Positions 22,245-33,511 of a DNA stretch of 64,000 nt are shown here, piece after piece; position 1 is the first letter of the stretch, and each line of letters starts with the position of its first letter. The notes beneath the pieces were generated by a model. It did not search any database, was not told where the DNA came from, and saw only the letters and a program-made list of their open reading frames with translations. The position numbers and the translations under genes are program-made. Location: the NCBI GenBank assembly GCA_050084985.1, contig JBITNC010000001.1, positions 49,476,001-49,540,000 on the forward strand, read 5' to 3'. This DNA is from Nageia nagi (taxonomy: Eukaryota > Pinophyta).

Positions 22245-25200
22245 ATGGAAACTTGTAAAAATTTGCATTCTTATTGCATATTTATTTTTGTACAGACAAT
22301 GGTTGAAACCTTCATACCCAAGCTCATACTCGACGGTTCCAACTACGGCATATGGGAACCTTGTATGAGAGCTGAGTTACAGGCAAGGAAGTTATGGCAG
22401 ACAGTAAATGAAGATCTAGTTGCTCCTACAGATGAGAAGGCCCTTGAAATTTACAACTCAAAGAATGAGTTAGCCACCTCAATGATCTATCGTGCAGTTT
22501 CAGATGACATCCTTCTCATGATTTCTTCCTCGACATCAGCAAAAGAAGCTTGGGATAGACTAAAGAAAATTTACCTTGGGTCCAAATTTTCAAGAAGGTT
22601 CACCGTTCTACAAAAGTTGTTGCAATATCGTCAAGGAGAAGATGAAAGTGCCTCAATCTACTTGAACAAAATCATTGACCTCAGGACACAACTTGTTGGC
22701 TGTGGGTGCGACTGGATCAATGATGAGTTCATGGTCTTCATTATTCTTCAAAGCCTCTCTACAAAGTTCAGTAACTTTATCACAGTTATGGAAACAAGGC
22801 TCGATGATGAAGAAGATGTCATCTCACTCAACAACCTCTCTAGACTCCTTCTGAAGCATGAGGAAACGTTGAATAAGAAAATGTTGAACCCTTCTCCAAA
22901 GGACAATCACATTGCTCTAGGAGCAACTAAAAATCCTTTCAAGAAGAAGTTCAAACATTACAAAGATAACAAATCCTCATCCTCCTTCAGAAAGTATGAG
23001 AAAAAGGGCAACAACAATAGCAACTTCAAGCAAAGGAACGACAAAGCTGGATCAAGCAATCCAACACCTACAGAAAAGTTTGATGGAAATTGTAACTTTT
23101 GTGGCATCTTTGGTCACAAAGAGTATGATTGTCGCAAAAAGAAATATGCTCAAAAAGGCAAGGGACATGCAAATGTGAAACATTTCAATAATACAAAGAA
23201 GAATAAGCATGCTGCTTCTGTTGCCTACTACTCTACGACTCAAACTATTTCAAATGATTGGATTGTTGATTCAGGATGCACTAATCACATGTGTTATGAA
23301 AAGGATAAGTTTGAAAACTTTCATAAGTACCAAAAGGATGCAGTTGTGATTGGTGATAATACAGTGCTTGATGTTCAAGGAATAGGGAGTGTGAAGATTC
23401 ATGGAAAGGTTCTAGATAATGTCTTTTATGTACCTAAACTAAGGATGAATCTTATCTCAGTAATTCAGATTACAAGGAAAGGATACTCATTTGAGTTTAC
23501 CTCACACTCCTGGTGCATTAAGAAAGGACTTGCCACCTTCATGAAAGGATCTGTAAAAGATGACCTTTATATCGTGGATCAAGTTCCTTCAAAGATATGT
23601 CTTGCTGCAAATGTTTATTCAAAGGGAAATCTTTGGCATCATCGATTAGGGCACCTTAACCACAAGAGTATTAATGATATGAAAAATCATGAACTTGTGG
23701 AAGGTTTACCTAATATTACACCCACAATTGGTCTTTGTGAAAGGTGCATTCTTGGAAAGATGAATAGACAAAAGTTTGACAAAGATAAAGCAACTCGGGC
23801 TACTCGTCCTCTTCAGCTTGTGCATTCAGATTTGATGGGTCCGTTTCAGACTAAGTCCCTAGGGGGAGCTTCTTATGTTCTGACCTTCATTGATGATTTT
23901 AGTAGGATGACATTTGGTTATCTACTTGAGCACAAGGATCAAACTTTTGATAGGTTCAAAGATTTCAAGGCACTTGTTGAAAATCAAACTGATTTCAAAG
24001 TCAAGATACTAAGATCTGATAATGGGGGTGAGTATAATAGCAATGAGTTTAACGACTATTGTGTTAAACATGGGATCAAGAGGCAATTCACGATCCCTTA
24101 CACCCCTCAGCAAAATGGAGTTGCTGAAAGGAAGAACCGCACCATTATGGAAATGGCAAGGTGCATGTTGGGTAACCTTCCTAGTTTCTTATGGGGTGAA
24201 GCTGTTCACACTGCTATTCACACCCTAAATCGGTGTCCTACTAAAGCAGTTGAAGGTAAAACTCCGTATGAAGCATGGATAGGAAAGAAACCTAACATCT
24301 CACACTTCAGGGTCTTTGGGTGTGATGCATTTGCCTTCATTACTTCAGAGAAAAGAAAGAAGTTGGATCACAGATCAGAAAAATGCATCTTTGTGGGGTA
24401 TGACAATCAACATAGAGGTTACAGGCTATACTCCTCATCCAGTAAAACAGTCTTTGTTTCTAGGGATGTCAAGTTCAATGAACTTCCTAAGGATTCACCT
24501 TCTCATGATGAGGTATCTGCTTCAGATGATTTTTCACCTGCTCCTAACTGGTTGGATGATAATGTAGAGAAGTCACCACAAGAGCAAAATTCTCCAGCTC
24601 AGAGAATTACAAGAAGTATGACCTTGAACAAATCCTTATTTGCCAAAATTGATAATATGAATGAGCCATCAACTTTCAAAGAAGCTTCCAAGAAAGAGTG
24701 CTGGATGGAAGCTATGAAAGTTGAGTATGAGGCGCTCATGAAAAATGAAACTTGGGATTTGGTTCCTTATCCCAATGCGAAAAATGTGATTGGAAATAAA
24801 TGGATATACAAGGTCAAGTACAATTCTGATGGAGAAATTGAGAAATACAAAGCAAGGTTAGTGGCCAAAGGATTCGCTCAGCAATATGGTATTGATTATG
24901 AGGAAACCTTTGCTCCTGTGGCCAAGATGCCTACTGTCAGGATCATCCTTGCTCTTTCTGCAGCTCAAGGTTGGAAAGTTTTTCAACTTGATGTCAAGAG
25001 TGCCTTTCTCAATGGTGACTTGGATGTTGAAATCTACATGAATCAACCAGAAGGATTTATTCCAGCAGGAAAAGAGTCTCTTGTGTGTAAACTAAAGAAG
25101 TCTTTGTATGGACTTAAGCAAGCACCTAGAGCATGGTACAAGAAAATTTTAGGATTCTTTGCAGATATTGGTTTTTCCAAGTGCTTCTCAGATTCAGATC

Positions 25201-26210
25201 TATATGTACTCAATCAAGGATAAGACGTGGTCATAATACTCCTTTATGTGGATGATCTTCTCATAACAGGCAATAATATTACAATCATCCAAGAGTGCAT
25301 CTCCAAACTCAAGGCAACATTTGAAATGACTGATCTAGGTCTATTGCATTACTATCTTGGGATGCAAGTATACCAACACAAAGATTGTACTTATCTTAGT
25401 CAATCTAAGTATATATCAGATATCTTGCAAAAGTTTGGAATGGAGGAGTGTAAATATGCTGCAATACCTATTTCTCCTGGAATCGTTGTATCACTGAGCT
25501 CAGATTCTTAGTTGGCTGATGCTACAACTTATAGACAATTGATTGGTAGTCTTCTGTATCTGACTATCTCTCGTCCTGATATTGCTTTTGCAGTGAATCT
25601 GATGGCACGATTCATGCAAAAACCCTATGTTGAACACCTCAATGCTGTTAAGCAAATCTTGAGGTATGTCACAGGGACAAAGGATCTTGCTCTTAAGTAT
25701 TCCAAAGTGCCCTCGATTGTTCTCTCAGGGTTCTCAGATTCTGATTATGGGGGAGATCGAGATGATAGAAAATCAACCTCTGCATATGTGTTTAGCATTG
25801 GTTCAGGTGCTATCTCTTGGGCTTCCAAGAAGCAACCTACTGTGACTCTTTCTACTACCGAAGCTGAATATCGAGCCATGTCTGTTGCCGCTCAAGAAGC
25901 TATTTGGCTAAGGCATCTTCTGAACGAAATTGGGTATAAGCAAAATGACCCATCTCTTATTTCTTCAGATAATCAATCGGCTATCTCTTTGGCTAAGAAT
26001 CCTGTGTTCCATCAGCGAACCAAGCATGTGGAAATCCAAGCCCATTTTATCAGGGAGAAGGTTCTAGATGACATCATACACTTGCAGTATTGTCCATCTA
26101 CTGAAAACTCCGCTGATTTGTTCACCAAGCCCCTTCCTGAAGCTCAGTTTAGCAAGCTTAGGGATTCTCTCGGGTTGGTGAAGTTGCCCTCAAGGGGGAG
26201 TGAAGCTTGA
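22245..26210 (+). pseudogene. Copia gag-pol polyprotein with two nonsense codons
   Basis: One phase runs from 22245 to 26210, broken by TAA at 25221-25223 and TAG at 25509-25511. The likelier start is the ATG at 22299 (MVETFIPKL), since the 18 residues before it are not gag-like. Order: UBN2-type gag (about residues 20-200), CCHC knuckle CNFCGIFGHKEYDC (from Cys283), protease D342-S-G, GAG-pre-integrase with the HHCC set, integrase with D529, D592 and E628 (the 35-residue D-E spacing is kept), RT with D916 in FQLDVKSAF and YVDD at 25245-25256, then RNase H (SDYGGD, STTEAEYRA, SSDNQSAI). The TAA lies eight codons before YVDD, so translated RT would lack its catalytic core. All active-site residues are otherwise intact, so decay has just begun. 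Confidence 0.96.
26189..26200 (+). promoter_or_regulatory. Second polypurine-tract-like word at the end of pol
   Basis: CAAGGGGGAGTG overlaps the codons for SRGSE at the end of pol. In many plant copia elements a tract of this form at the very end of pol abuts the 3' LTR directly. Here the LTR starts 1 kb further on, after another TTAAGGGGGAG. It could be a relic of the ancestral LTR junction or a second priming site. Confidence 0.5.
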
Positions 26211-26270
26211 ACTTTTGTTAGTGATGACAACTTCACCTCTAAGAGGCTTCTCTTTTGTTGTACATTCCAG

Positions 26271-26741
26271 ACCTCCGTGGTGAGTTTGCTCTGCGTGAGA
26301 AACTCGTTGTACAACTGTTGTTATATAGTGTTGATTATTTTACACCTCCGTGGTAAGTTTGCTCTGCGTGATAAACTTGTTGTACATTTTATACCTCCGT
26401 GGTGAGTTTGCTCTGCGTGAGAAACTCGTTGTACAATTTTTTGAGCATATAATTAATATACCTCCGTGGTAAGTTCACTCTGCGTGATGAACTTGTTGTA
26501 CATTCTATACCTCCGTGGTGAGTTTGCTCTGCGTGAGAAACTCATTATACAATTTTTATGCTCTATACCTCCGTGGTGAGTTTGCTCTGCGTGAGAAACT
26601 CATTGTACAATTTTTTGAGCATATAATTAATATACCTCCGTGGTAAGTTCGCTCTGCATGACGAACTTGTTGTACATTCTATACCTCCGTGGTGAGTTTG
26701 CTCTGCGTGAGAAACTCGTTGTACAATTTTTATGCTCTATT
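26271..26741 (+). repeat. Array of eight hairpin-forming repeats in the copia 3' region
   Basis: Units start with ACCTCCGTGGT at 26271, 26344, 26393, 26460, 26509, 26567, 26634 and 26683. Each holds a conserved loop (CTCTGCGTGA, CTCTGCATGA once) between 8-nt arms and ends near TTGTAC. Arms are GTGAGTTT/AAACTCGT (five units, two of them with CAT at the end), GTAAGTTT/AAACTTGT (one) and GTAAGTTC/GAACTTGT (two). Two base pairs thus change on both sides together. Spacing is 49, 58, 67 or 73 bp, with AT-rich spacers partly repeated (AGCATATAATTAATATA). The array lies after the pol stop and before the 3' LTR. Covariation implies an RNA or DNA secondary structure kept by selection. Confidence 0.9.
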
Positions 26742-26769
26742 AATAATCAACACATGTCTATATAACAAC
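26317..26769 (+). repeat. Inverted repeat enclosing the hairpin array
   Basis: The left arm is GTTGTTATATAG (26317-26328) followed directly by TGTTGATTATT (26329-26339). The right arm is AATAATCAACA (26742-26752), five extra bases, then CTATATAACAAC (26758-26769). The two blocks, 12 and 11 bp, are perfect complements in the correct order, interrupted by one 5-nt bulge. They enclose units two to eight of the hairpin array, so the whole could fold as one multi-branched domain. Confidence 0.8.
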
Positions 26770-26774
26770 AAGTA

Positions 26775-26815
26775 ACTATGAGTGATGGCTTGGCATCTCC
26801 GTGATGACTCATAGT
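26775..26815 (+). other. Additional hairpin beside the array
   Basis: ACTATGAGT (26775-26783) and ACTCATAGT (26807-26815) are perfect 9-bp inverted repeats around a 23-nt loop. The loop contains ATCTCCGTGATGA, reminiscent of the CCTCCGTGGTGA unit core, so it may be a diverged ninth unit with a different stem. Confidence 0.7.
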
Positions 26816-27199
26816 GCACCATTGATCAGTTATTTATAAGATGGCATTATTTTATTCTCTTATTTGAATATATGATGCATCTAACTGATTTTGTTCATGA
26901 GTTGCTTGTAGCATGCAGGATCTTCTTCAGAAATGCAGGTTACTCACCTTGTAAAAGCAAGCTCATGGAGACTCACATGTCAGCTTAAAGTTGATCGACT
27001 ACTATGAACATTGAAACCAGTTGTGGTTAATGATTGTATTGTAAACCATTTTGTCAAATGGTAATGTAGTGAGTCTCATACTAGTTCTCAAAAAGATTCT
27101 CAAATATGTAAATGTTCTCATCTCCACTTGTATCTCTATGGAGGAGAACACTCTCTTACTCTCTTTCTTCTCTCTTCTACGCTCTATCCCAATATTGCA
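26816..27199 (+). other. Copia 3' untranslated segment
   Basis: There are no long frames. A TTGTAGCATGCAG word near 26909-26922 resembles a splice acceptor. Nothing else is recognised before the polypurine tract. Confidence 0.5.
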
Positions 27200-27210
27200 T
27201 TAAGGGGGAG
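27200..27210 (+). promoter_or_regulatory. Polypurine tract of the copia element
   Basis: TTAAGGGGGAG ends directly at the TGTTAG start of the 3' LTR, the position required for plus-strand priming. Confidence 0.92.
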
Positions 27211-27709
27211 TGTTAGAATTTGTAATGAAATATTGTGAATTCCTAAACTCCTTGTAAATTCAATTAATCACTTAAAGGATATGTAGATACCTTAAGGGAT
27301 TAATTGAATTCTTTATTATGTGTGGACTTTGACCTAACCATGGGGTTAGTTGGTAGGTTGAAGTTAGGTCACACATTTATTGTAACCCTAACCTTACCCT
27401 TGGGTTAAAGGGAGGTTAGGGAGGTGCTCTAAAACTATAAATAGAGGGCCTCTCCTCTTGTAATTCACATCTTAGATTTGGAGTAACATTACTCTACTAG
27501 TTTAGGAGAGAGGAAGAAAGAATTGTTGTAAGAGAGGCATAGTTGAGAATAAAGAGCTAGTTGTGGATGTACTCCCAAGGAGGGAGGAACCACATTACAT
27601 TGTGTCATATTGTGTGAATGGTGTTAGTAGCTTATTAGATGTTGAATGATGAATAATTTAGCTTCCTAGTCTTAGGTCCTTGAGAATTAGATCTAGGCTA
27701 ATTCCAACA
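27211..27709 (+). repeat. 3' LTR of the copia element
   Basis: 499 bp, identical by eye to 18849-19347. It is followed by ATGGT, the right target-site duplicate. Confidence 0.96.
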
Positions 27710-27714
27710 ATGGT

Positions 27715-28202
27715 TCCCTATGAGAATGGGACCTTATGAATGCATGCTCCTGGTGATTCATGGATCTGTGATGGTTGGATCCTCTATCCCTCAAGTTGTG
27801 TGATCTCCTTAGATTGGGCTCCTTCTCCATTCTATCCTCCTCTCTTGGTTCTTCTTCTTCATTTAGAATAGAATGTAGAGGACTTACATGTCTTCATGGG
27901 GCTTCCTTTCTCCTGAATAAGGCATCCAATTTGGTCAATTGATTTTGTACTTCCTCCATCATACTCCTCATAGACAGTGGGGATCTACCTCTCCTAGATG
28001 AATTCCCTTCACCAAAGGGATCTTCATCTTGTACGTCCTCCATCCATGTCCTACAATCATCATTTTGAGTGGTTTTGGATGGGGTTTATTCTGGAAACAC
28101 CCCCTTTCCACCCTTTTTAGCTAACTAGATATCCCTTCTTGTGCTATATTTGGTATAATAATTATAAAAAAATGGTCTCATTCATAGGCTGGCCAGATTT
28201 AA
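27715..28202 (-). pseudogene. N-terminal gypsy gag remnant, right of the copia insertion
   Basis: Read on the minus strand this region has a gag-like N-terminus with MEEVQNQLTKLDALF and Arg/Glu-rich stretches such as EEEPREEDRMEKEP. It continues, once the copia element is removed, into the gag core at 18265-18445. Several stops are present. It begins shortly after the primer binding site at 28203-28214. Confidence 0.65.
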
Positions 28203-28214
28203 GCTTTGATACCA
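28203..28214 (-). promoter_or_regulatory. Primer binding site of the gypsy element (one mismatch)
   Basis: On the minus strand TGGTATCAAAGC follows the 5' LTR after one base. It differs at one position from the initiator tRNA-Met site TGGTATCAGAGC. Confidence 0.85.
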
Positions 28215-28215
28215 T

Positions 28216-29193
28216 TGTAAAATCCATAAATAATTCTCTAAGAAAATATTAGCCAATAAAGTATCAAAGAATATCAATATGAACTTCTAGGCATGTCATG
28301 AACTATACTAGGGCATTAAACATGTATAATAACAAGCCAAAAAGGCGAACAATGCATCTCACTAGTCCAAATCAACACTTAAACCCCAACACCATACATG
28401 GGACTCATATATCATGCTAAGCACATCCAATAATGCCAATGAATTACCATACAAGCATGAATATACTAAAATAGCTCAATGTTGTACATATGGAAGTATG
28501 AACATCAAATATTGAGATAACAAGTGATATCCAAGTATGGCACGATTTTATTGATGAAGCAATGATGAATATAATACCAAATAGGCCTAAGAGGGCTCAA
28601 TTTTGGTCTCTAATGAACCAAATAAGGCATACAATGTGCTAAGATATATCCTAAAATTACTATAGAACAATCACACAATACCATTTCTTTGGATGCCAAA
28701 TTGAAGGGCTCCCTCATAGGCTAGCTCCCAATGAAGAGAATGGGTGTGATTTCAAAATGCCACTAGATGGATTCAAAGGTGTAGATCACTTATGGATGCC
28801 TCAAGGTAAGGAAACCTCACAACATAAACATTCACTTCAACCATAAGTTATAAGGTGTTCCATGCCTCCTGAACTCTCCTTGTACACTATGTTCAAGGGT
28901 GCTTAACATTGCCAAGTTTTTGGTTTCAATATCAAATCCAAATCTATTTCTATAATGAGGCTCCTTTTCCTTATATAACTTATCACTAGATATGGATCTC
29001 ACCTAAGAGTCATACCTAACACATCCTAGCTTGGGAGGAAAACATCCATCATGGGATCACAAATTGGGTCTAATAGACCTTTATATTTATATCCAAAGTA
29101 ACTAACAAAAAATACATGAATAAAAAAATATTTAAAAAAGGTAATCCTTAGGATTCCAAAATTATTTATTTTTTACAAAAAGGGGATGTTACA
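28216..29193 (-). repeat. 5' LTR of the 15.2-29.2 kb gypsy element
   Basis: It pairs with 15180-16562 and starts TGTAACATCCCC on the minus strand. It lacks the minisatellite block found in the left LTR. It is followed by ATAAA, the right target duplicate. Confidence 0.9.
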
Positions 29194-29198
29194 ATAAA

Positions 29199-31866
29199 TT
29201 TCATAATGGTATTCTAAATGGAAATCAATTTAAGGAATTTTGCAATTATCATTGAAAAACTAGCCACTTAATAGAAAACTATTGTAAATCATAATACATC
29301 ATATAATACTTAATTGATTATAAATCTTTTTCATTGATGATGAGCCCAAGAATACTTGGAAACTTGGTAATACATAACACTTTTTCAACCTCAAAACCAA
29401 AAATTGGGAACCTTCATAAATTTACTTTTTTCAAGGGGTAAATTAGGTTAAAACATGGTCTTATAGTATTATTATATTTGTAGAAATAATAAAAAGGGGT
29501 TTATTTTAGTCATATGATTAATTGAGAAGTATTCTTAGGCAAAACAATAACAATAAAATAGATCAACATCATTGGTTTTCAATATAAACAAGTTAAATTA
29601 ATCATCTCTTACAACAAGGGAATTATATGAATAAAAAAAAAAGCTTATATTATCTACAAGGATAATTCCTTATAATATTTTCATCAAAATTTGGTATCAA
29701 AAATAGTTTGTTTTTTTCCTTTGTTCATCTCTTTCCAAGCTTGTGATATTTTTATTTTGTAGTCACTCACTCTTATTTTTAGTTGGCCAACCTTATCTTT
29801 ATTTTTATTTACTCTTCTTTACTTCTCTCATGCTCCCCATTGAATGTACATTTAAGTGTTCACCTTCTATTAAGGTGCTTATCTTATTGAAGGTTTAATA
29901 ATACATGATGTGTTAATCATGCTAATTACAAAGATCTTCTAGATGAGCATATTTATCTTGTAAGTTCTACAATATGATAGTTAGAGAAAGTTTATTCCTT
30001 AATAAATATAAGTATTATGGTAAACATACTTAACATTCAAGTTATGTTCCATAATATATAACAAAAAGAGAGTTAACTTGAGGAGATATAAGATAATCTT
30101 CTATATGATTTATCTCTTTATCATTCTCAAAGTATCAAATAATATCATGATTATATACAAACTTATCAATCCATTTAGATAAATACTCAATATCTCTAAT
30201 TAGAAAATAAATAATTGTTCAATATTAAGATGAAAAAATAAGCTAAGACAAAGAATAACGTAATTAGTTATGGATCCCTCTAGTCTAACATAAAAAGAGT
30301 GAAAAAAGAGGCCTATAAACCAAATATTATGCTATTTCAAGTCCTTTGAGGACTAAAAATTAGATTTTAAGCTATCCATAACATAAAAATATTTTAATTT
30401 ATTAAAATAAACTTCACTAATGAATAAACATAAAAAATACCTAAAAAACAAATCTCAAAACTCCTTCCAAAACAAAATTTATGACCTTCAAAAGTTTACA
30501 TAATAGTTTAAAAGTATACGCACTTTTAAGGTTTTTTTATAGGCCTTAAAATAAGATTTTAAGACATCCATAAGCTGAAAATATCAAATTTTTCAATTTA
30601 AAATTGAGGCCTAAAAACAAGAATTTCCTATAGGTCTTGGGATTCTTCTTTTATTTATGTTTTGCATATTCAACATGTGTTTCACCCTAAGTTTCATATT
30701 TTTTAAATCATGAAAGCATGTGAATAAGTAAGGTAAAAATAAAATATTCACAAGGGTATATTGATCAATATTTTTATTTAAGGATTTAATAAAATAAAAA
30801 ATTTAGGTCCTTATATAATATTAAAATATCATAACAATAATAAACATCTTTGCAACTAAAAAAGGGGGTCTCCTATGCAATGCACATGTAAGAGACCCTT
30901 AAAGGTGTATGTTTGATCGAAATTATAGGTAGGCTCACTTCACAAGGTGCTCTACATGTTTCAATGGTAAGGTTGCAACAATGTGTTGCTCCATTTAGGG
31001 AAATGATAGAATGTTTCAGGGCATTATCGACTACGAATCAATAGTGTTGGGATCTAAAATTATGTGACATAATTTTCAAAATTTGGAGCAATCAAAGGTA
31101 CATGTGGTGAACAAGATCAATGAAGTGTTGCTATTTTATGAGGGACTTATGCCTTGCACTTCCTCATAGAAGGTGTTTTTATTTCAAAGATAGGTCAATC
31201 TGTAGAGCAATACAGTAAGGTCTTTCACTATATGGACCAAAAGTACTAGGAATGCCCTCGAGGCTTGCACAAGGCTAGGTTGTGGACTATAGTAGGATTA
31301 AGGGATACATTATGTTTGATAGGATCCTATAGTGGTGATATGAGTAGGCATGCATCTCCAAAAGATATGGGTGACTCCCTTAAAGCTTTGGCTTGAGGGA
31401 TCTCATTGACATGTTATAGGAAATTTACAAGATAATGTAATAGGTTTGGGATCCTATCAAAATCCTTGAAAGTCATTTGACTGCATTTGGGCTACTTTTA
31501 GGCAATAGTTGGATAGTAAGAGGCAATGAAACAAGTTTTGTATCAAAATCCATGAGAACCATTTGGTTTCATTTGGGCTACTTTCAAGCAATAGCTAGGT
31601 AACAAGAGACAATATGACAGGTTTTGGGATCTTATTAAAACCCATTATTCTTTTTTTGGTATAAAGTAATTTACCTTTTACCAAAAAAAAATATCATAAA
31701 AACAATAGTAAATTATTATATAAGGTCATTTTCACATAATGGAGGAGAAAAGTATAATCCTTACATCAAAATCAAATATCCCACCATGAATTTTCTTTTC
31801 TCTCTCTTTTATATGGATTCATGGAGGATATAAGTAAAATAATGACATATGAAAATTCAACTCATA
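29199..31866. other. AT-rich intergenic sequence with a short tandem repeat
   Basis: No gene recognised. About 31447-31640 holds two to three diverged copies of an 86-92-bp unit containing ATC(C/T)TAT(C/T)AAAA and TTTGGGCTACTTT. GGGTCTC and GAGACCC form an inverted repeat near 30865-30899. The right end is the AGACC flank of the next element. Confidence 0.55.
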
Positions 31867-31871
31867 AGACC

Positions 31872-32501
31872 TATAGATGTCTAAAAATGAATTCTTATTT
31901 TTTAAATAATTCATTTTTATAGCATCAAGTGATATTTATTGTAAAAAAAAGGTTAAAATACACCCAAGGCAATGTAATCAATGTAAAAGGACCACTAAAT
32001 AGTGTAAGTGAGATCAAATGTATGTAAAGACATCACAAACTATGTAATATGTGATGATAAAAAGGAAAGGAGAATATCAAGATATATCTATAAAAGAATA
32101 TAAAAGGCAAATGATTCATCATGAGAAGATCATCATCAACTAGATAGGAAAATACATGCACATCATATATCCGAACAACAACGATATTTTATAACACCAA
32201 TTATTTAAGGATTTGTTATCTACTTTCCGTTGTGTTTCACATACTTTAGTTTTTGCATTTGATATTGCTTATTTTAAGATACAGATCACATGTGAACCTT
32301 AATACATTGATGTTGTTGTTCTTGAGCCTGAATGAGTGGTGATTGCATGAAGGTGTTGTTCATGATTCCTTTGTTCAGATTTGATGAAGGTATAAATTTA
32401 TCATTAGTATAAACTAGTATATTTTTTATATATAATTCAATATTAAATTTGTAGAGGAATAGTTTTTTGTTTATTTCATTGGACATTATTTTTCATCTAC
32501 A
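31872..32501 (+). repeat. 5' LTR of the Tat-type element
   Basis: It pairs with 39465-40091 with many substitutions and small indels. It is followed by TTTTTGGTGAACTC, the likely but degenerate primer binding region. Confidence 0.85.
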
Positions 32502-32739
32502 TTTTTGGTGAACTCACTATTTCAAACAATTTATTCTTTCTCGAATGATATCTTGCATATTTTTGTAATGGATCCAATCGTGTTGATGTCATGCTTTACA
32601 TGTTTGTAAGACATCAACATCATGAAAATGGTATAAATTAATACATATATTCAAACCTAAGAAATCCAGTAAGCCCTAGCTCAATTTATCCTCTAACTGC
32701 AAGCTTCTTTTAGTAACAATAAGTAAATTTTTGATGCTT

Positions 32740-33490
32740 CCCTAGTTGCAAGGATATCAAAACTTGAGAATGATCAAAGATATTAGAGAAAGCATGAATA
32801 CTATGATGGTGTCTTCACCACACCATTTTATGTAGATATCCATAATTATCCCCTACCACCTGACCTCAAGGCCTCCAAGTTTGAGATGTTTAGTAGTGAA
32901 CAAGATCCAAAATAACATCTTATTAACTTTTAGGAGTGCTTGTTGAAATTGATATCTGAGGAGAAATTGATGATGAAATTCTTCCCCAAGGAGTTTGAAA
33001 GGTGATGTCAGACAATGGTTTTATAATTTTCTTGATGGATTTATAGACTCATTCAAGTCACTAATAAAGATATTCATGAATCAATATAAGCATAATATGA
33101 AAGAGTAGAGTACAATTACAGAATTATGTGCCTTACACCAAGGAAGCAATGAAACCCTAGAGAATTATATTTTGATATTATAAAAGGTATGTTAATCCAA
33201 TCATAGTAATTTATATGAAAAATAAATTTGTGATATTTTTGCTAATTCCATTCTTCCAGTTATTAAGCAATATGCTCTTGATTACACTGAGTTAGGTTTT
33301 GGAATTATGAATAAAAGAGTTTTAGCAAAAGAAAAAGTATTGATTGAGCTTGGGTCACTTGAGTATGCCAATATCACATAAAACAAGGATAACATAAAAC
33401 CATATGGGAAAAAAATGTTAACATTTATAAAAAACTTGCTCTTACTAGATCTTCTACAACAAAGAATCATACATTCACTTTTCTATTCAA
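32740..33490 (+). pseudogene. Tat-type gag remnant
   Basis: Several in-phase pieces read like gag: YPLPPDLKASKFEMF, then after a stop QWFYNFLDGFIDSFKSL followed by FMNQYKHN, and STITELCALHQGSNETLE then NYIL. These match the order of the plant gypsy gag domain (W...L....I.S...L...F...Y, then L....Q...E.L..Y). Many stops interrupt it. Confidence 0.65.
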
Positions 33491-33511
33491 TGAAGGCTTC
33501 TTCTACAAGAT

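Larger units (their letters stand above)
18849..27709 (+). mobile_element. Young Ty1/copia retrotransposon
   Basis: Its two 499-bp LTRs (18849-19347 and 27211-27709) look identical, starting TGTTAG and ending CAACA. It is flanked by ATGGT on both sides (18844-18848 and 27710-27714), and sits inside the older gypsy element. Internal parts in order: initiator tRNA-Met primer site, an unusually long leader (2.9 kb) carrying host-gene fragments, one gag-pol frame with two stops, a 1-kb 3' region with a hairpin array, and a polypurine tract. The domain order protease-integrase-RT-RNase H is that of Ty1/copia. Identical LTRs mean a recent insertion, yet the frame carries two nonsense codons. Either they arose after insertion or the copy was mobilised in trans. 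Confidence 0.97.
15180..29193 (-). mobile_element. Ty3/gypsy element (gag-protease only), interrupted by a copia element
   Basis: Left and right LTRs (15180-16562 and 28216-29193) are flanked by a perfect ATAAA duplication (15175-15179 and 29194-29198). On the minus strand each LTR starts TGTAACA(C/T)CCCC. A primer binding site TGGTATCAAAGC lies inside the right LTR and a purine tract inside the left LTR, so transcription runs on the minus strand. Gag and protease pieces are readable on both sides of the nested copia element (18849-27709); no RT, RNase H or integrase remains. The two LTRs differ in length (1383 and 978 bp) because the left one carries about 400 bp of minisatellite-like sequence. 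Substitutions are many, so it is clearly older than its guest. Confidence 0.9.

Noticed and set aside
26271-26741. CRISPR-like array (regular repeats with spacers)
   Set aside because: Spacers are short, AT-rich and partly repeated themselves, spacing is irregular, and the array lies inside a plant copia element. It is better explained as a tandem hairpin array.
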